The position numbers and the translations under genes were made by a program. From assembly GCF_027941835.1 (NCBI RefSeq), contig NZ_CP116005.1:2061501-2125500 (forward strand): 64,000 bases of DNA, written 5' to 3'. Source of the stretch: Sphingosinicella microcystinivorans. GTDB lineage: Bacteria > Pseudomonadota > Alphaproteobacteria > Sphingomonadales > Sphingomonadaceae. Numbering within the stretch: position 1 is the stretch's first letter; every line of letters begins with the position of its first letter. The notes beneath the pieces were generated by a model. It saw nothing but the letters and a program-made list of their open reading frames with translations, was not told where the DNA came from and searched no databases. Shown here in pieces: positions 40,218 through 48,807 of the stretch.

Positions 40218-42338
40218 TCAGCGCGTGAACGCCTGTGCGTTGCCGGCGTCCACGTTGATCATATTGCCCGTGGACTTGGAAGAGGCTTCGGATGCGAAGA
40301 ACGCGACGGCCTCCGCGACGTCCGCCGGAAGCACATCGCGCTTCAGCAGCGAACGGTTCCGGTAGTGCATCTCCAGCGCCTCCCCGGCGTCGATGCCGTG
40401 CGCGCCGGCGCGTTCCTGCCGCCATTCGCCGTCCCAGATCCGGGAGCCCTGGATCACGGCATCGGGATTGACCGTGTTGACGCGAATCCCGAACGGCGCG
40501 CCTTCGAGCGCAAGGCAGCGGGCAAGGTGCAGCGCAGCCGCCTTCGCGGAAGCATAGGCCGAGGCATTGGTCGCCGCAGCGATGCCGTTCTTGGAACCGA
40601 TGAACACGATGGATCCGCCGCCCGATTCGCGCATAAGGCCGAACGCGGCGCGCGCCGACAGGAAGTATCCGCGCGCAAGCACATCGTAATTGCGCTGCCA
40701 CAGCGCGAGCGACGTTTCCTCGATGGCCGCGGAGGAGGCGATCCCGGCATTCGCGACGAGGATATCGAGGCCACCGAAGGCCGCGACGCACGCACCGAAC
40801 GCATCCTGCACCTGCGCTTCGTCCGTAACGTCGCAGGCCGCATAGCGCACCAGATCGCGGCCGTAGCGCTGCTGAAGATCCGCGTGCACGGCCTTGACCG
40901 CCTCGGCGTCGCGATCGAGCAGCATCACGCAGGCGCCATCCGCCAGAAGGCGCGCCGCCGTCGCCGCGCCGATGCCGCCGGCGCCGCCGGTGATCACGCC
41001 GATCCTGCCCGCGAGCGGACGCGGCGGCGGCAATCTGCGCAGCTTCGCTTCTTCGAGCGCCCAGTATTCGATGCCGTAGGCCTCCTGTTCGGGCAGGCCC
41101 ACGTAACGACCGATGGCCTCGGCGCCGCGCATCACATTGATGGCGTTCCCGTAGAATTCGCTGGCAAGCCGTGCGGTCGTGCGGTCGCCGGCGATCGCGA
41201 TCCGGCCCACACCGGGAACAAGCACGATGACGGGGTTGGCGTCGCGCATCGGCGGATCACCCGGCCGGGCGCAGCGCCCGTAATAGGCTGCATAGTCCGC
41301 CCGGTACCGCTCCACGGCGCCGGCGAGATAGGCACCGTCGTCGAGGCGGGCCGGATCGAGAACCAGAGGCGCGATTTTCGTCCGCAGGAAATGATCCGGA
41401 CACGATGTTCCAAGCTCGGCAAGGCGTGCGAAATCGCGCGAGCAGACAAACTCCATGGTCTCCGGGTCGTCGTTGACATGCATCACCTTGGCGCTGCCGC
41501 CGCTGACGAGGCCGCGAAGCCGGGGCATCAGCGCAACCATTGCGGCGCTGCGCGCGCCCGGTGCGCGAGGTTCGACGCTGCGGCCGCCGAAGGCGGGCCG
41601 CGCCTTCATGGCCGCGTTCAGATGGTTCGCCGCGTCGGTGATAAGCCCCACGGTGCGCCGATAACATGCACGTGCGTCATCGCCCCAGCAGATGAGGCCA
41701 TGTCCCGCGAGGACGACGCCTTCGATATGCGGGTTTTCCCGAACGAGATCACGCAGCTGGAGGCCAAGCGCGAAGCCGGGCCGCTTCCACGGCAGCCAGC
41801 CGATGCGCCCCCCCCAGATTTCGCGTGTCGCGGCTTCGCCATTCGAGGATGCCGCGAGCGCGATCACCGCGTCGGGGTGCACATGGTCGACATGCGCGAA
41901 CGGAAGATAGGCATGGAGCGGGGTATCGATCGAGGCGGCCCGCGGATTGAGCGCGAACGTGCAGTGCGGGAGATAGCCGACCATCTCGTCTTCATGCGCC
42001 GGGCCGCGATACAGGGACTCGAGCCCGAGCAGGCGATCGAGATAGAGCGTCGCAAACCCGTCCAGCCCCATCGAGCCGATGTCGCCGCCCGATCCCTTCA
42101 CCCACAGGACGATGACCTGATCACCGGAAAGCGGATCGAGGCCGGGCAGTTTCCCGGAAGTGTTGCCGCCGCCGAAATTGGTGATCGTGAGATCGGCGCC
42201 GAGAAGATTGGAACGATACAGGAGAAGCTGCTCGGGGGACATTGGGGAAGCGGCGGCATCGTCCCAACGATCGGCGGGGACAGCAAACGGCAGTGCCGCG
42301 AAATCTTCCGAGGCAGGGCGCTCGCTCATGTCGTTCAT
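40218..42338 (-). CDS. rhaD: Bifunctional rhamnulose-1-phosphate aldolase/short-chain dehydrogenase
   Basis: This 706-residue fusion cleaves L-rhamnulose-1-phosphate to DHAP and L-lactaldehyde, and its second half can oxidise the lactaldehyde. The N-terminal half is a class II aldolase (FGGGNTSGKL, metal ligands in HVDHVHPDAV, and AGHGLICWG). The C-terminal half is an SDR with GVITGGAGGIGAATAA near residue 450, NAG in LVANAGIASS and the catalytic YASAK. The match is to the RhaD aldolase-ADH family of rhizobial rha loci. The ATG at 42338 has GAAAG upstream and is preferred to the frame's upstream extension. It diverges from the L-lactate dehydrogenase. Confidence 0.95.
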   Translation of the reverse strand: MNDMSERPASEDFAALPFAVPADRWDDAAASPMSPEQLLLYRSNLLGADLTITNFGGGNTSGKLPGLDPLSGDQVIVLWVKGSGGDIGSMGLDGFATLYLDRLLGLESLYRGPAHEDEMVGYLPHCTFALNPRAASIDTPLHAYLPFAHVDHVHPDAVIALAASSNGEAATREIWGGRIGWLPWKRPGFALGLQLRDLVRENPHIEGVVLAGHGLICWGDDARACYRRTVGLITDAANHLNAAMKARPAFGGRSVEPRAPGARSAAMVALMPRLRGLVSGGSAKVMHVNDDPETMEFVCSRDFARLAELGTSCPDHFLRTKIAPLVLDPARLDDGAYLAGAVERYRADYAAYYGRCARPGDPPMRDANPVIVLVPGVGRIAIAGDRTTARLASEFYGNAINVMRGAEAIGRYVGLPEQEAYGIEYWALEEAKLRRLPPPRPLAGRIGVITGGAGGIGAATAARLLADGACVMLLDRDAEAVKAVHADLQQRYGRDLVRYAACDVTDEAQVQDAFGACVAAFGGLDILVANAGIASSAAIEETSLALWQRNYDVLARGYFLSARAAFGLMRESGGGSIVFIGSKNGIAAATNASAYASAKAAALHLARCLALEGAPFGIRVNTVNPDAVIQGSRIWDGEWRQERAGAHGIDAGEALEMHYRNRSLLKRDVLPADVAEAVAFFASEASSKSTGNMINVDAGNAQAFTR

Positions 42339-42457
42339 CGACTTCTTTCTACGTCTTCGATTGTGCCCCCGCATATCAAATGCCATTGCCACATTCAATC
42401 GTTTTCGATAGATATTGATCATCTTTTATCATCATTCTGGACGTGTGGAGACGGGAA
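42339..42457 (+). promoter_or_regulatory. Divergent rhaD/lldD promoter region
   Basis: This is a 119-bp AT-rich region with CATTCAATCGTTTTCGAT at 42392-42409, related on the minus strand (ATCGAAAACGATTGAATG) to the other putative RhaR sites. TTGATCAT and ATCATTCTGGACG near 42417-42443 also recur before the GPH symporter gene (GTTGATCATTCTTGACG). Both flanking genes are pathway genes, so a shared operator is reasonable. Confidence 0.5.
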
Positions 42458-43597
42458 ATGATCGCAGCTTCCGTCGGCGACTACCGCGCGATGGCAAGGC
42501 GGCGGCTGCCGCATTTCCTGTTCGAGTACATTGACGGCGGCGCGTATGACGAGGTGACGCTCGCCCGGAACCGCTCGGACCTCGAAGCCCTGGCGCTGCG
42601 CCAGCGCGTGATGCGCGACATGTCCGATCTCGATCCCGGCACAACCCTGTTCGGCGAGCGTCTGGCCATGCCGGTGCTGCTTGGGCCGGTCGGGCTTGCC
42701 GGCATGAATGCGCGCCGCGGTGAAGTGCAGGCGGCGCGCGCCGCAGCAACGGCGGGCGTGCCGTTCTGCCTCTCCACGGTTTCGGTGTGCCCGGTCGACG
42801 AACTTCGCGCGGCCAGCGCTGATCCTTTCTGGTTCCAGCTCTACATGATCCGCGACCGCGGCTTCATGCGCGATCTTCTTGCGCGCGCCGAAACGGCAGG
42901 TTGCCCTGCGCTCATCTTCACCGTCGACATGCCGGTGCCCGGCGCCCGCTACCGCGACGTCCGGTCAGGCCTTGCCGGCGCGCCCGGCGTGAGAGGCGCC
43001 CTGAAACGGTTCTCGCAGGCCGCGATCCGGCCGGGCTGGGCGTGGGACGTCGGCGTCAGGGGGCGGCCCCATCACCTCGGCAATGTCGCGCCCGTGCTCG
43101 CGGGACGCACGGGGCTGGAGGACTTCTTCGCGTGGATGCGGGGCAATTTCGATCCGGCGATCCGCTGGTCCGACCTCGATTTCATACGCGCCGAGTGGAA
43201 ACGGCCGCTGATCATCAAGGGCATTCTCGATCCGGAAGATGCCGTCGCCGCCGCGGATGCCGGAGCGGACGGCATCGTCGTCTCGAACCACGGCGGCCGC
43301 CAGCTCGACGGCGCACCCTCGACGGTACGTGCACTTCCCCCGATCGTCGAGGCGGTCGGCGAACGGCTGACCGTGCTGGCCGACGGCGGCATCCGCTCCG
43401 GACTCGATGTGGTCCGCATGATGGCGCTGGGTGCGCGCGGGGTGCTTCTCGGCCGCGCATGGGCCTATGCGCTTGCGGCGCGCGGCGAGAGCGGCGTTGC
43501 GCACATGCTCTCGCTGATCGCGCAGGAAATGCGGGTGGCCATGACGCTCACGGGATGCCGCAGGGTGGAGGACATCGGCCCCCACCTCCTTGCATGA
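42458..43597 (+). CDS. lldD: FMN-dependent L-lactate dehydrogenase-like protein
   Basis: This 379-residue TIM-barrel flavoenzyme oxidises an alpha-hydroxy acid, most likely L-lactate, to the keto acid while feeding the respiratory chain. The family active site is visible at [17 protein letters not shown] (about 265-281), with the FMN-phosphate segment [27 protein letters not shown] and [18 protein letters not shown] precedes the ATG at 42458. It diverges from rhaD; L-lactate is the expected oxidation product of the lactaldehyde released by RhaD, so the position fits the pathway. Confidence 0.92.
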   Translation: MIAASVGDYRAMARRRLPHFLFEYIDGGAYDEVTLARNRSDLEALALRQRVMRDMSDLDPGTTLFGERLAMPVLLGPVGLAGMNARRGEVQAARAAATAGVPFCLSTVSVCPVDELRAASADPFWFQLYMIRDRGFMRDLLARAETAGCPALIFTVDMPVPGARYRDVRSGLAGAPGVRGALKRFSQAAIRPGWAWDVGVRGRPHHLGNVAPVLAGRTGLEDFFAWMRGNFDPAIRWSDLDFIRAEWKRPLIIKGILDPEDAVAAADAGADGIVVSNHGGRQLDGAPSTVRALPPIVEAVGERLTVLADGGIRSGLDVVRMMALGARGVLLGRAWAYALAARGESGVAHMLSLIAQEMRVAMTLTGCRRVEDIGPHLLA

Positions 43598-43645
43598 ACC
43601 TGCATCGAAATGGGCGAAGACTTCGGAAGGGAGGGCGAACGGCAA

Positions 43646-44437
43646 ATGCGGACACACCTGACAGCCGACGAGATCGGCTTCTACCGCGACAACGGCTATT
43701 TGATCCGCCGGAATTTCCTCGATACGGGACACGTTGCGGAACTGCGCAGCAGTGTGCTGGCGGCGATCGCCGCGATGCCCGGCAGGCGGAAGATTGCGGG
43801 CGCCGGTGCCGATCTTGTTGAAGGCGACAACTACTACGACCGGGTGTTCACCCAGCGGATCAATCTCTGGCGGATCAGCGACGTGGTTCGGCGGTATCTG
43901 CAATCTCCGGCGCTCGGCGAAATGCTCTGCGCGCTTGAAGGCGTGGAGCGCTTCCGCGTATGGCACGATCAGGCTTTCATAAAGGAGCCGTTCGGGAATC
44001 CGACGGCGCTTCATATCGACAATCCCTATTGGTCCTTCCACTCGCGCCGGTCGATATCCATCTGGATTGCGCTTGAGGACGCCACGCTGGAAAACGGCTG
44101 CCTTTGCTTCCTCCCCGGCAGCCACAAGCTCGCGCGCTACGATAACGTGCTGCTGCGCGACGAGTTCGGCGCGATCATGGATCTCTATCCCGAAATGCGG
44201 GAGATCGAGCCCGTGCCAGCGGTGATGCGCGCCGGCGATTGCAGCTTCCACAACGGGCTGACCGTGCACGGCGCAGGCGTGAACATGACGACGGGACGGC
44301 GGATGGCGATGTCATGCGCATATATGCCTGACGGTGCGGTGTTCAACGGCCAGCAGAATATCCTGCCCGACGCCTATTTCGCGAGCCTCCGTGTCGGCGA
44401 TACGCTCGGCAACGACGAGATCAATCCGTTGATATGA
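43646..44437 (+). CDS. Phytanoyl-CoA dioxygenase (PhyH) family protein
   Basis: This 263-residue Fe(II)/2-oxoglutarate-dependent dioxygenase is probably involved in hydroxylating a small organic substrate. It has the metal-binding HID in TALHIDNPYW (about residues 120-129), the distal His in FHNGLTVHGAGVN, and ENGCLCFLPGSHK, the classic PhyH strand. I start it at the ATG at 43646 (GGGAGGG upstream); an in-frame ATG at 43610 lacks a site. It follows the lactate dehydrogenase by 48 bp and ends in a 17-bp convergent overlap with the oxidoreductase gene. Confidence 0.9.
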   Translation: MRTHLTADEIGFYRDNGYLIRRNFLDTGHVAELRSSVLAAIAAMPGRRKIAGAGADLVEGDNYYDRVFTQRINLWRISDVVRRYLQSPALGEMLCALEGVERFRVWHDQAFIKEPFGNPTALHIDNPYWSFHSRRSISIWIALEDATLENGCLCFLPGSHKLARYDNVLLRDEFGAIMDLYPEMREIEPVPAVMRAGDCSFHNGLTVHGAGVNMTTGRRMAMSCAYMPDGAVFNGQQNILPDAYFASLRVGDTLGNDEINPLI

Positions 44438-45389
44438 TCCGTGCGCTCGCGCGTATGCGATCAAGCAGGGCCATGTTCGCCGCCGCATCCGTGCCGCCTG
44501 TAAGCGGCTGCGCTTCGCCGCGCAGCACGGCCACCACGTGATCGAGCTGCGCGGCGAATGTCGTGACGGGATCAACCTCAAGCCGCGTTCGTCTCCCGCC
44601 GCGTTCGAGGATCGCGTCCGCGCCGCGCTGGGGCATCAGGAACCCGCGCACCACCAGCCTCCCCGACGTGCCATTGAGGATGATGCCGCTGGATGGCGCG
44701 GACGTGTGCATCGAGGCATGAAGAGTCGCGCGAACGCCCGGCGAAAAGGTGAGATGCGCCGCGACGGCACGGTCCACACCGCGCACGAGCGCCATGCGTG
44801 CATCCGCGACCTTCGCGTCGCCGAGCAACGTGCGCAGGGCATGGACAGGATAGCAGCCGAGATCCATGAGCGCGCCGCCGCCGGCATCCGCCGACCAGCG
44901 ATGCTCGCCTGCGTGGTCCGGTATCGGATAGCGTAGCCACGCCCGCGCCGTGACAACGCGCCCGATCGCCCCATCCGCGACCAGCGCCTCCAGCGTTCGG
45001 AACAGCGGATGATGCCGGTAGTGGAAAGCCTCGATCAAAGGGAGGCCCGCGTTGTCGGCGGCAGCGACCATGGCTTCGGCTTCGCCGGCGTTCAGCGCGA
45101 ACGGTTTCTCGCACAGCACCGCTTTTCCCGAACGAAGTGCGCGTTCGGTCCACTCGCGATGCAGCATCGGCGGCAGTCCGATGTAGACGAGGTCGATATC
45201 CTCCCGCGCCAGCATGGCGTCGTAGCCTGCCGACCAGAAGGGAATCTCGTGAATGCGCGCAAAGGTCTCCGCCCGCTCGGCGTCGCGTGCGGCGATGCAG
45301 TGCACGGTGACGTCGCTGCGCTCACGAGCGGGCGCGATGATTGCCGGAAGTGCGATGCGGCCGGCGCCGAGGATACCGATCCGGATCAT
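44421..45389 (-). CDS. Gfo/Idh/MocA family oxidoreductase
   Basis: This 322-residue NAD(P)-dependent sugar or cyclitol dehydrogenase-like protein has the N-terminal Rossmann motif IGILGAGRIA, the catalytic CEKPFAL (EKP) near residue 92, and an alpha/beta C-terminal domain with GGGALMDLGCYPVHALR. The start could be the ATG at 45389 or the GTG at 45398. The latter would overlap the previous gene's stop by 4 bases (GTGA) with AGGGA nearby. It is the last gene of the TonB - cupin - glycosidase - oxidoreductase operon. Confidence 0.92.
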   Translation of the reverse strand: MIRIGILGAGRIALPAIIAPARERSDVTVHCIAARDAERAETFARIHEIPFWSAGYDAMLAREDIDLVYIGLPPMLHREWTERALRSGKAVLCEKPFALNAGEAEAMVAAADNAGLPLIEAFHYRHHPLFRTLEALVADGAIGRVVTARAWLRYPIPDHAGEHRWSADAGGGALMDLGCYPVHALRTLLGDAKVADARMALVRGVDRAVAAHLTFSPGVRATLHASMHTSAPSSGIILNGTSGRLVVRGFLMPQRGADAILERGGRRTRLEVDPVTTFAAQLDHVVAVLRGEAQPLTGGTDAAANMALLDRIRASARIISTD

Positions 45390-45394
45390 TCCGG

Positions 45395-47506
45395 TCACGG
45401 TTTCCCTGCGGCGAAACAAACTTCGAACTGCCGGAAGGGCTCCAGCGGCCCCGCCTCGAACGTGATGCGACCGCCTTCGTTGGACCACGCGGGACAGGCG
45501 CCATCGGGAACACTGTTCACGCCCGCGCACACCATTCCCTCCGGCACCTTTACGCGAACCCGCGCGGACGGCACGGGGAGCGCCGGAAACTCGGCCGGAT
45601 AGGCGAGAAGCGAGATCAGAAGATCGTGGTCCCGCCGCGAGAACGCCGTCATCCATACGGAAGGGTGTGTCTCGACCGCGACCCGCTCCGGGCCGGGCAT
45701 CAGGTCGCGGATCAGGCTGATGAACAGGGCCTCCTGATCCGGGGATTGCACGGCCTCGATGTCGGCTGCGCTGTAAATTGTCATTCCGGAGCCGACAGCC
45801 CTGCGAAGGATCGCGGGCGTGTCCGTCGTTGTCCAGGGCGGTGACGAATGGATGCTGGACCAGTGCGTGTCGCCGACGGTGCCGCCTGCCGGGTGGCCGT
45901 AGGGCAGACCGATCACCGCCAGCGTTTCCGCATCCTCCGCCCGAACGGTCGCCGTCCCCGTTCGGGCATCCGGGCTGCGCCAGTGGGCGACGGGCCGTGC
46001 GGCGCCGTCCGGCCGCCTGTCGATGACATATACGAGCCGTCCGTCGAACGCGCCGGTGCGCCTGCACCCGAACAGATCGCCGAGACCGGGATTCTGCCGC
46101 GGACCGCCATGCACATCGTAGAGCGACGTGTCGCGGCTTGCATAAAGGCGGCCGCCCTCCGCGACATAGGCGCGAAACGCCGCGCATTCCGCCTCGCTCA
46201 TACGGATCGCGTTCGGTAGCACAATCACCGGCCAGCGCCGCAGTTCGCCAATGTTTGCAGCCGACAGCACGCCGAACGGGATATGCGCGCGCTGCAAGGC
46301 CCGGCAGGCGCCCGCCAGCGCGTCGAAGTGCGGATAGTCGGGAATGCTGCCGGCAGGGGCCGCCTCCAACGGGATCGGCCCGACCGCGGGATTGAACCGC
46401 GACAGGTCGCTGAAATAGAGGCCGACATCCTCCACCGGGGCATCCGCGGACCGCGAAAAGTCCGCTGCGGCCGAGAAACCCGCGCGGATGCGATCGACGG
46501 CTCCGTCATCGAGCCTGCCGTCGGGATCGACGGCGCAGATGGCGAGGAAAGCGGCATTGGACGCCGCAGCGGCAAGCGCCTTCGTCTCCATCTCGGGAAC
46601 CGGCCGCAAGCGCGTGTGTTCGACGAGGCTTGTCGCAACCGTCGTCATGAACTCCGGAGGCCGGTTCGGCGACAGGTTCAGCATCAGGCGGGTGATGAGA
46701 AGCTGTTCCGCCCGGTCCCCGTAGAAATCGCCGCCGAGGAAATCGTGTCCCGCCACGGATGCGATGCTGATGCCGCGGGTCCAGTTCGAAACGGCGAGCG
46801 CGAAGTTGTGATAGACGTCCGCTTCCGGCTTTTCCGCCTTCACCCAATCGCGAAGCTCGATCGTCCATTCCGCGAGCCAGCGCTCGCGCGCGGCCTGGAA
46901 CCGCGTCCACGCCGGGTCCGACCAGTCGACGACGGACGGGATCGCGGCTCCATCATGCTCCCGTGCATATCGGGAAACGCATGACGGGCAGCGGCAGACG
47001 CCGTTCCACCACATCATGTCGAAGAACAGCGCATCGACATCGTAGGTGCAGATTTCGGCGATCTGCGATTGAACGAAAGCGCGGTAGCCTTCCGCGTTCA
47101 GGCAAACGATGCCGTACCGTTCGCGCGGCAGGATACCGACCGTTGCGGCGGCAGCGGGCTGCAGGCGCCAGTCCGGATTGTCGATCCAGGCCCGGTTGTT
47201 GAAATTGACGCTGTAGTAGGCGCAGACCGGCAGGCCATCGGCGCGCAGCGCGGCGAGCGCCTCCCCCGCGAGATCGCGGTCGCGGGTCGCGGTATGGCAA
47301 ACGCCGGTGCGCGTCGGCCAGTAGCAGAGCCCGACGTGGCTCTGGAAATACAGCATGACACCGTCGGCGCCGGCCTTGCGGGCCGCCTGCGCGATGACAG
47401 CCGGGTCGTAGTTCTCCAGAAAGCCGGCATCCCAATCCGGGATGTGCATGTCGACCAGCAGGCGATGACGACTGTCGCGATACCGCTTCGCGAAAGAAGC
47501 TGTCAC
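45395..47506 (-). CDS. GHL6-like putative glycoside hydrolase
   Basis: This 703-residue protein has an N-terminal TIM-barrel domain of the hypothetical glycosyl hydrolase 6 type. VDALFFDMMWWNGVCRCPSC near residue 160 carries the Cys cluster of that family. A beta-galactosidase-trimerisation-like domain (WPVIVLPNAIRMSEAECAAF, then VAEGGRLYAS) follows near residues 430-475, and a beta-sandwich C-terminus. No signal peptide is seen. The GTG at 47506 overlaps the preceding gene's stop by 4 bases, which supports it over the longer frame. No substrate has been assigned to this family group as far as I know; by context a rhamnose- or fucose-containing glycoside is possible. Confidence 0.78.
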   Translation of the reverse strand: MTASFAKRYRDSRHRLLVDMHIPDWDAGFLENYDPAVIAQAARKAGADGVMLYFQSHVGLCYWPTRTGVCHTATRDRDLAGEALAALRADGLPVCAYYSVNFNNRAWIDNPDWRLQPAAAATVGILPRERYGIVCLNAEGYRAFVQSQIAEICTYDVDALFFDMMWWNGVCRCPSCVSRYAREHDGAAIPSVVDWSDPAWTRFQAARERWLAEWTIELRDWVKAEKPEADVYHNFALAVSNWTRGISIASVAGHDFLGGDFYGDRAEQLLITRLMLNLSPNRPPEFMTTVATSLVEHTRLRPVPEMETKALAAAASNAAFLAICAVDPDGRLDDGAVDRIRAGFSAAADFSRSADAPVEDVGLYFSDLSRFNPAVGPIPLEAAPAGSIPDYPHFDALAGACRALQRAHIPFGVLSAANIGELRRWPVIVLPNAIRMSEAECAAFRAYVAEGGRLYASRDTSLYDVHGGPRQNPGLGDLFGCRRTGAFDGRLVYVIDRRPDGAARPVAHWRSPDARTGTATVRAEDAETLAVIGLPYGHPAGGTVGDTHWSSIHSSPPWTTTDTPAILRRAVGSGMTIYSAADIEAVQSPDQEALFISLIRDLMPGPERVAVETHPSVWMTAFSRRDHDLLISLLAYPAEFPALPVPSARVRVKVPEGMVCAGVNSVPDGACPAWSNEGGRITFEAGPLEPFRQFEVCFAAGKP

Positions 47507-48780
47507 TGCAGCGTGCCGCCGACGTCCGGCGCATCCGGGTCTTCCTCGGGCCCGAAGTAGCGCAGGATCACCAGCGGCTCGGTCGGCGACAGATTCTCGT
47601 ATGTGACCCCTGCGCGCGCCGCGACGTGGCTGACGAAAACCTCGTCCTCGGTGAGTTCGTGGAATCCGATCATCGCAGGCGAGCGGACCGGCAGGCTGTT
47701 CACCGTGCCGCGGCCCTGCACCACGATCAGGCTTGTCGCGCCCGGTTCGACGATCGTGCAGCGGCATCCCGGATCGACCGTCAGCTCCCGCGCGGTGAAC
47801 CATTGCACGCCCTTGACGCGCCCGTACACGACCCGGCGGTCAGCGTAGCCTTCGGCGCGCGTGTCGGCGACGAGCACGGGCTCGAGATAGTGGTTGCGCT
47901 TGAAGTTCGGGTCGACGTTCGCCTCCCAGTCGAGCTGGTCGACGAGGTGATCGAGATCGTCGGCGCGCCCGGGCGAGACATCCTTGACCAGAAGCTCTCT
48001 CGGGACGGCGCGCCCCTCGCAGAGGTTCTGGTACATGCCGAACACGTCCGATCCCCACTGCGGCTCGTATGTGCAGAGCGAGCCCGGCGCGTGCAGGATG
48101 CCTGGCCCCACGAGCCAGCCGGTTCCGGGCCGAAGCCGGTACGCCGCGGAGAGATCGAGGATGCCGTTGTCGCCTTCCTCCCAGCGCGCAAGGGCGTCGC
48201 GGACCTCGGCCTTCGTCGTCCCCGGCACCAGACCGAAGAACGTATGCGGAAAGGCGTTGTCCACCGCATTGTGCTGAGGCGGGAAATAATAGCCTTCGGG
48301 CTTGCCTTCCTGCCCCACGAGGCCTGCGTGATACGCGTCCTGGTGCATGTGGAGCGGGATGGGGCCCATGTTGTCGAAGAACTTGGAATAGACCGGCCAG
48401 CGCCCGTAGGTCCGCCACAGCCTCGGCCCGATCAGGGCTTCCCCGCGTGCGGCGACGGCATCCCGCAGCGTGAAGCGGCGCGTGCCGTCGACGACGTAGC
48501 TCAGCCCTTCGTCGTGAACGCGACCCTCATTGGCGGCTTCGGTCGTCGAGCCGAACCAGCGCTCGTCTATCCCGCCCCGTGAAAGCCCGAACGCATAGAG
48601 ATCACGCGGATCGAGCTTCAGCCGGCGGCCGGGATGCAGGAAGGAACGCGGCACCCAGCAGGGCGCCAGCCGCAAAAGGCCGCCGCCCCGCTCAAGCGCC
48701 GCGTCGACCGCGCCGCCGACATCACCTTCGAGAGTCCGAAGCGCGCGGACATCACGCGGTTCGGCAGCACGATCCGGCAT
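47503..48780 (-). CDS. Cupin-type, mannose-6-phosphate isomerase-like protein
   Basis: This 425-residue protein has a metal-binding cupin pattern: PLHMHQDAYHAGL with HMH near residues 143-145, and ILHAPGSLCTYEP near residue 230. A second C-terminal cupin-like segment (IVEPGATSLIVVQGRGTVNS) follows. It resembles ManA-type sugar isomerases but is divergent, and its activity is uncertain. GGGGAGGG precedes the ATG at 48780, 27 bp after the receptor's stop. It lies between receptor and glycosidase in one operon and overlaps the glycosidase start by 4 bases. Confidence 0.7.
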   Translation of the reverse strand: MPDRAAEPRDVRALRTLEGDVGGAVDAALERGGGLLRLAPCWVPRSFLHPGRRLKLDPRDLYAFGLSRGGIDERWFGSTTEAANEGRVHDEGLSYVVDGTRRFTLRDAVAARGEALIGPRLWRTYGRWPVYSKFFDNMGPIPLHMHQDAYHAGLVGQEGKPEGYYFPPQHNAVDNAFPHTFFGLVPGTTKAEVRDALARWEEGDNGILDLSAAYRLRPGTGWLVGPGILHAPGSLCTYEPQWGSDVFGMYQNLCEGRAVPRELLVKDVSPGRADDLDHLVDQLDWEANVDPNFKRNHYLEPVLVADTRAEGYADRRVVYGRVKGVQWFTARELTVDPGCRCTIVEPGATSLIVVQGRGTVNSLPVRSPAMIGFHELTEDEVFVSHVAARAGVTYENLSPTEPLVILRYFGPEEDPDAPDVGGTLQ

Positions 48781-48807
48781 TGATCCCTCCCCAGGCCTGT
48801 CCCGACC

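Noticed and set aside
45390-46187. N-terminal extension of the Gfo/Idh/MocA frame
   Set aside because: The extension is the shadow frame of the glycosidase gene; the Rossmann start at MIRIGILGAG is the family's normal N-terminus.
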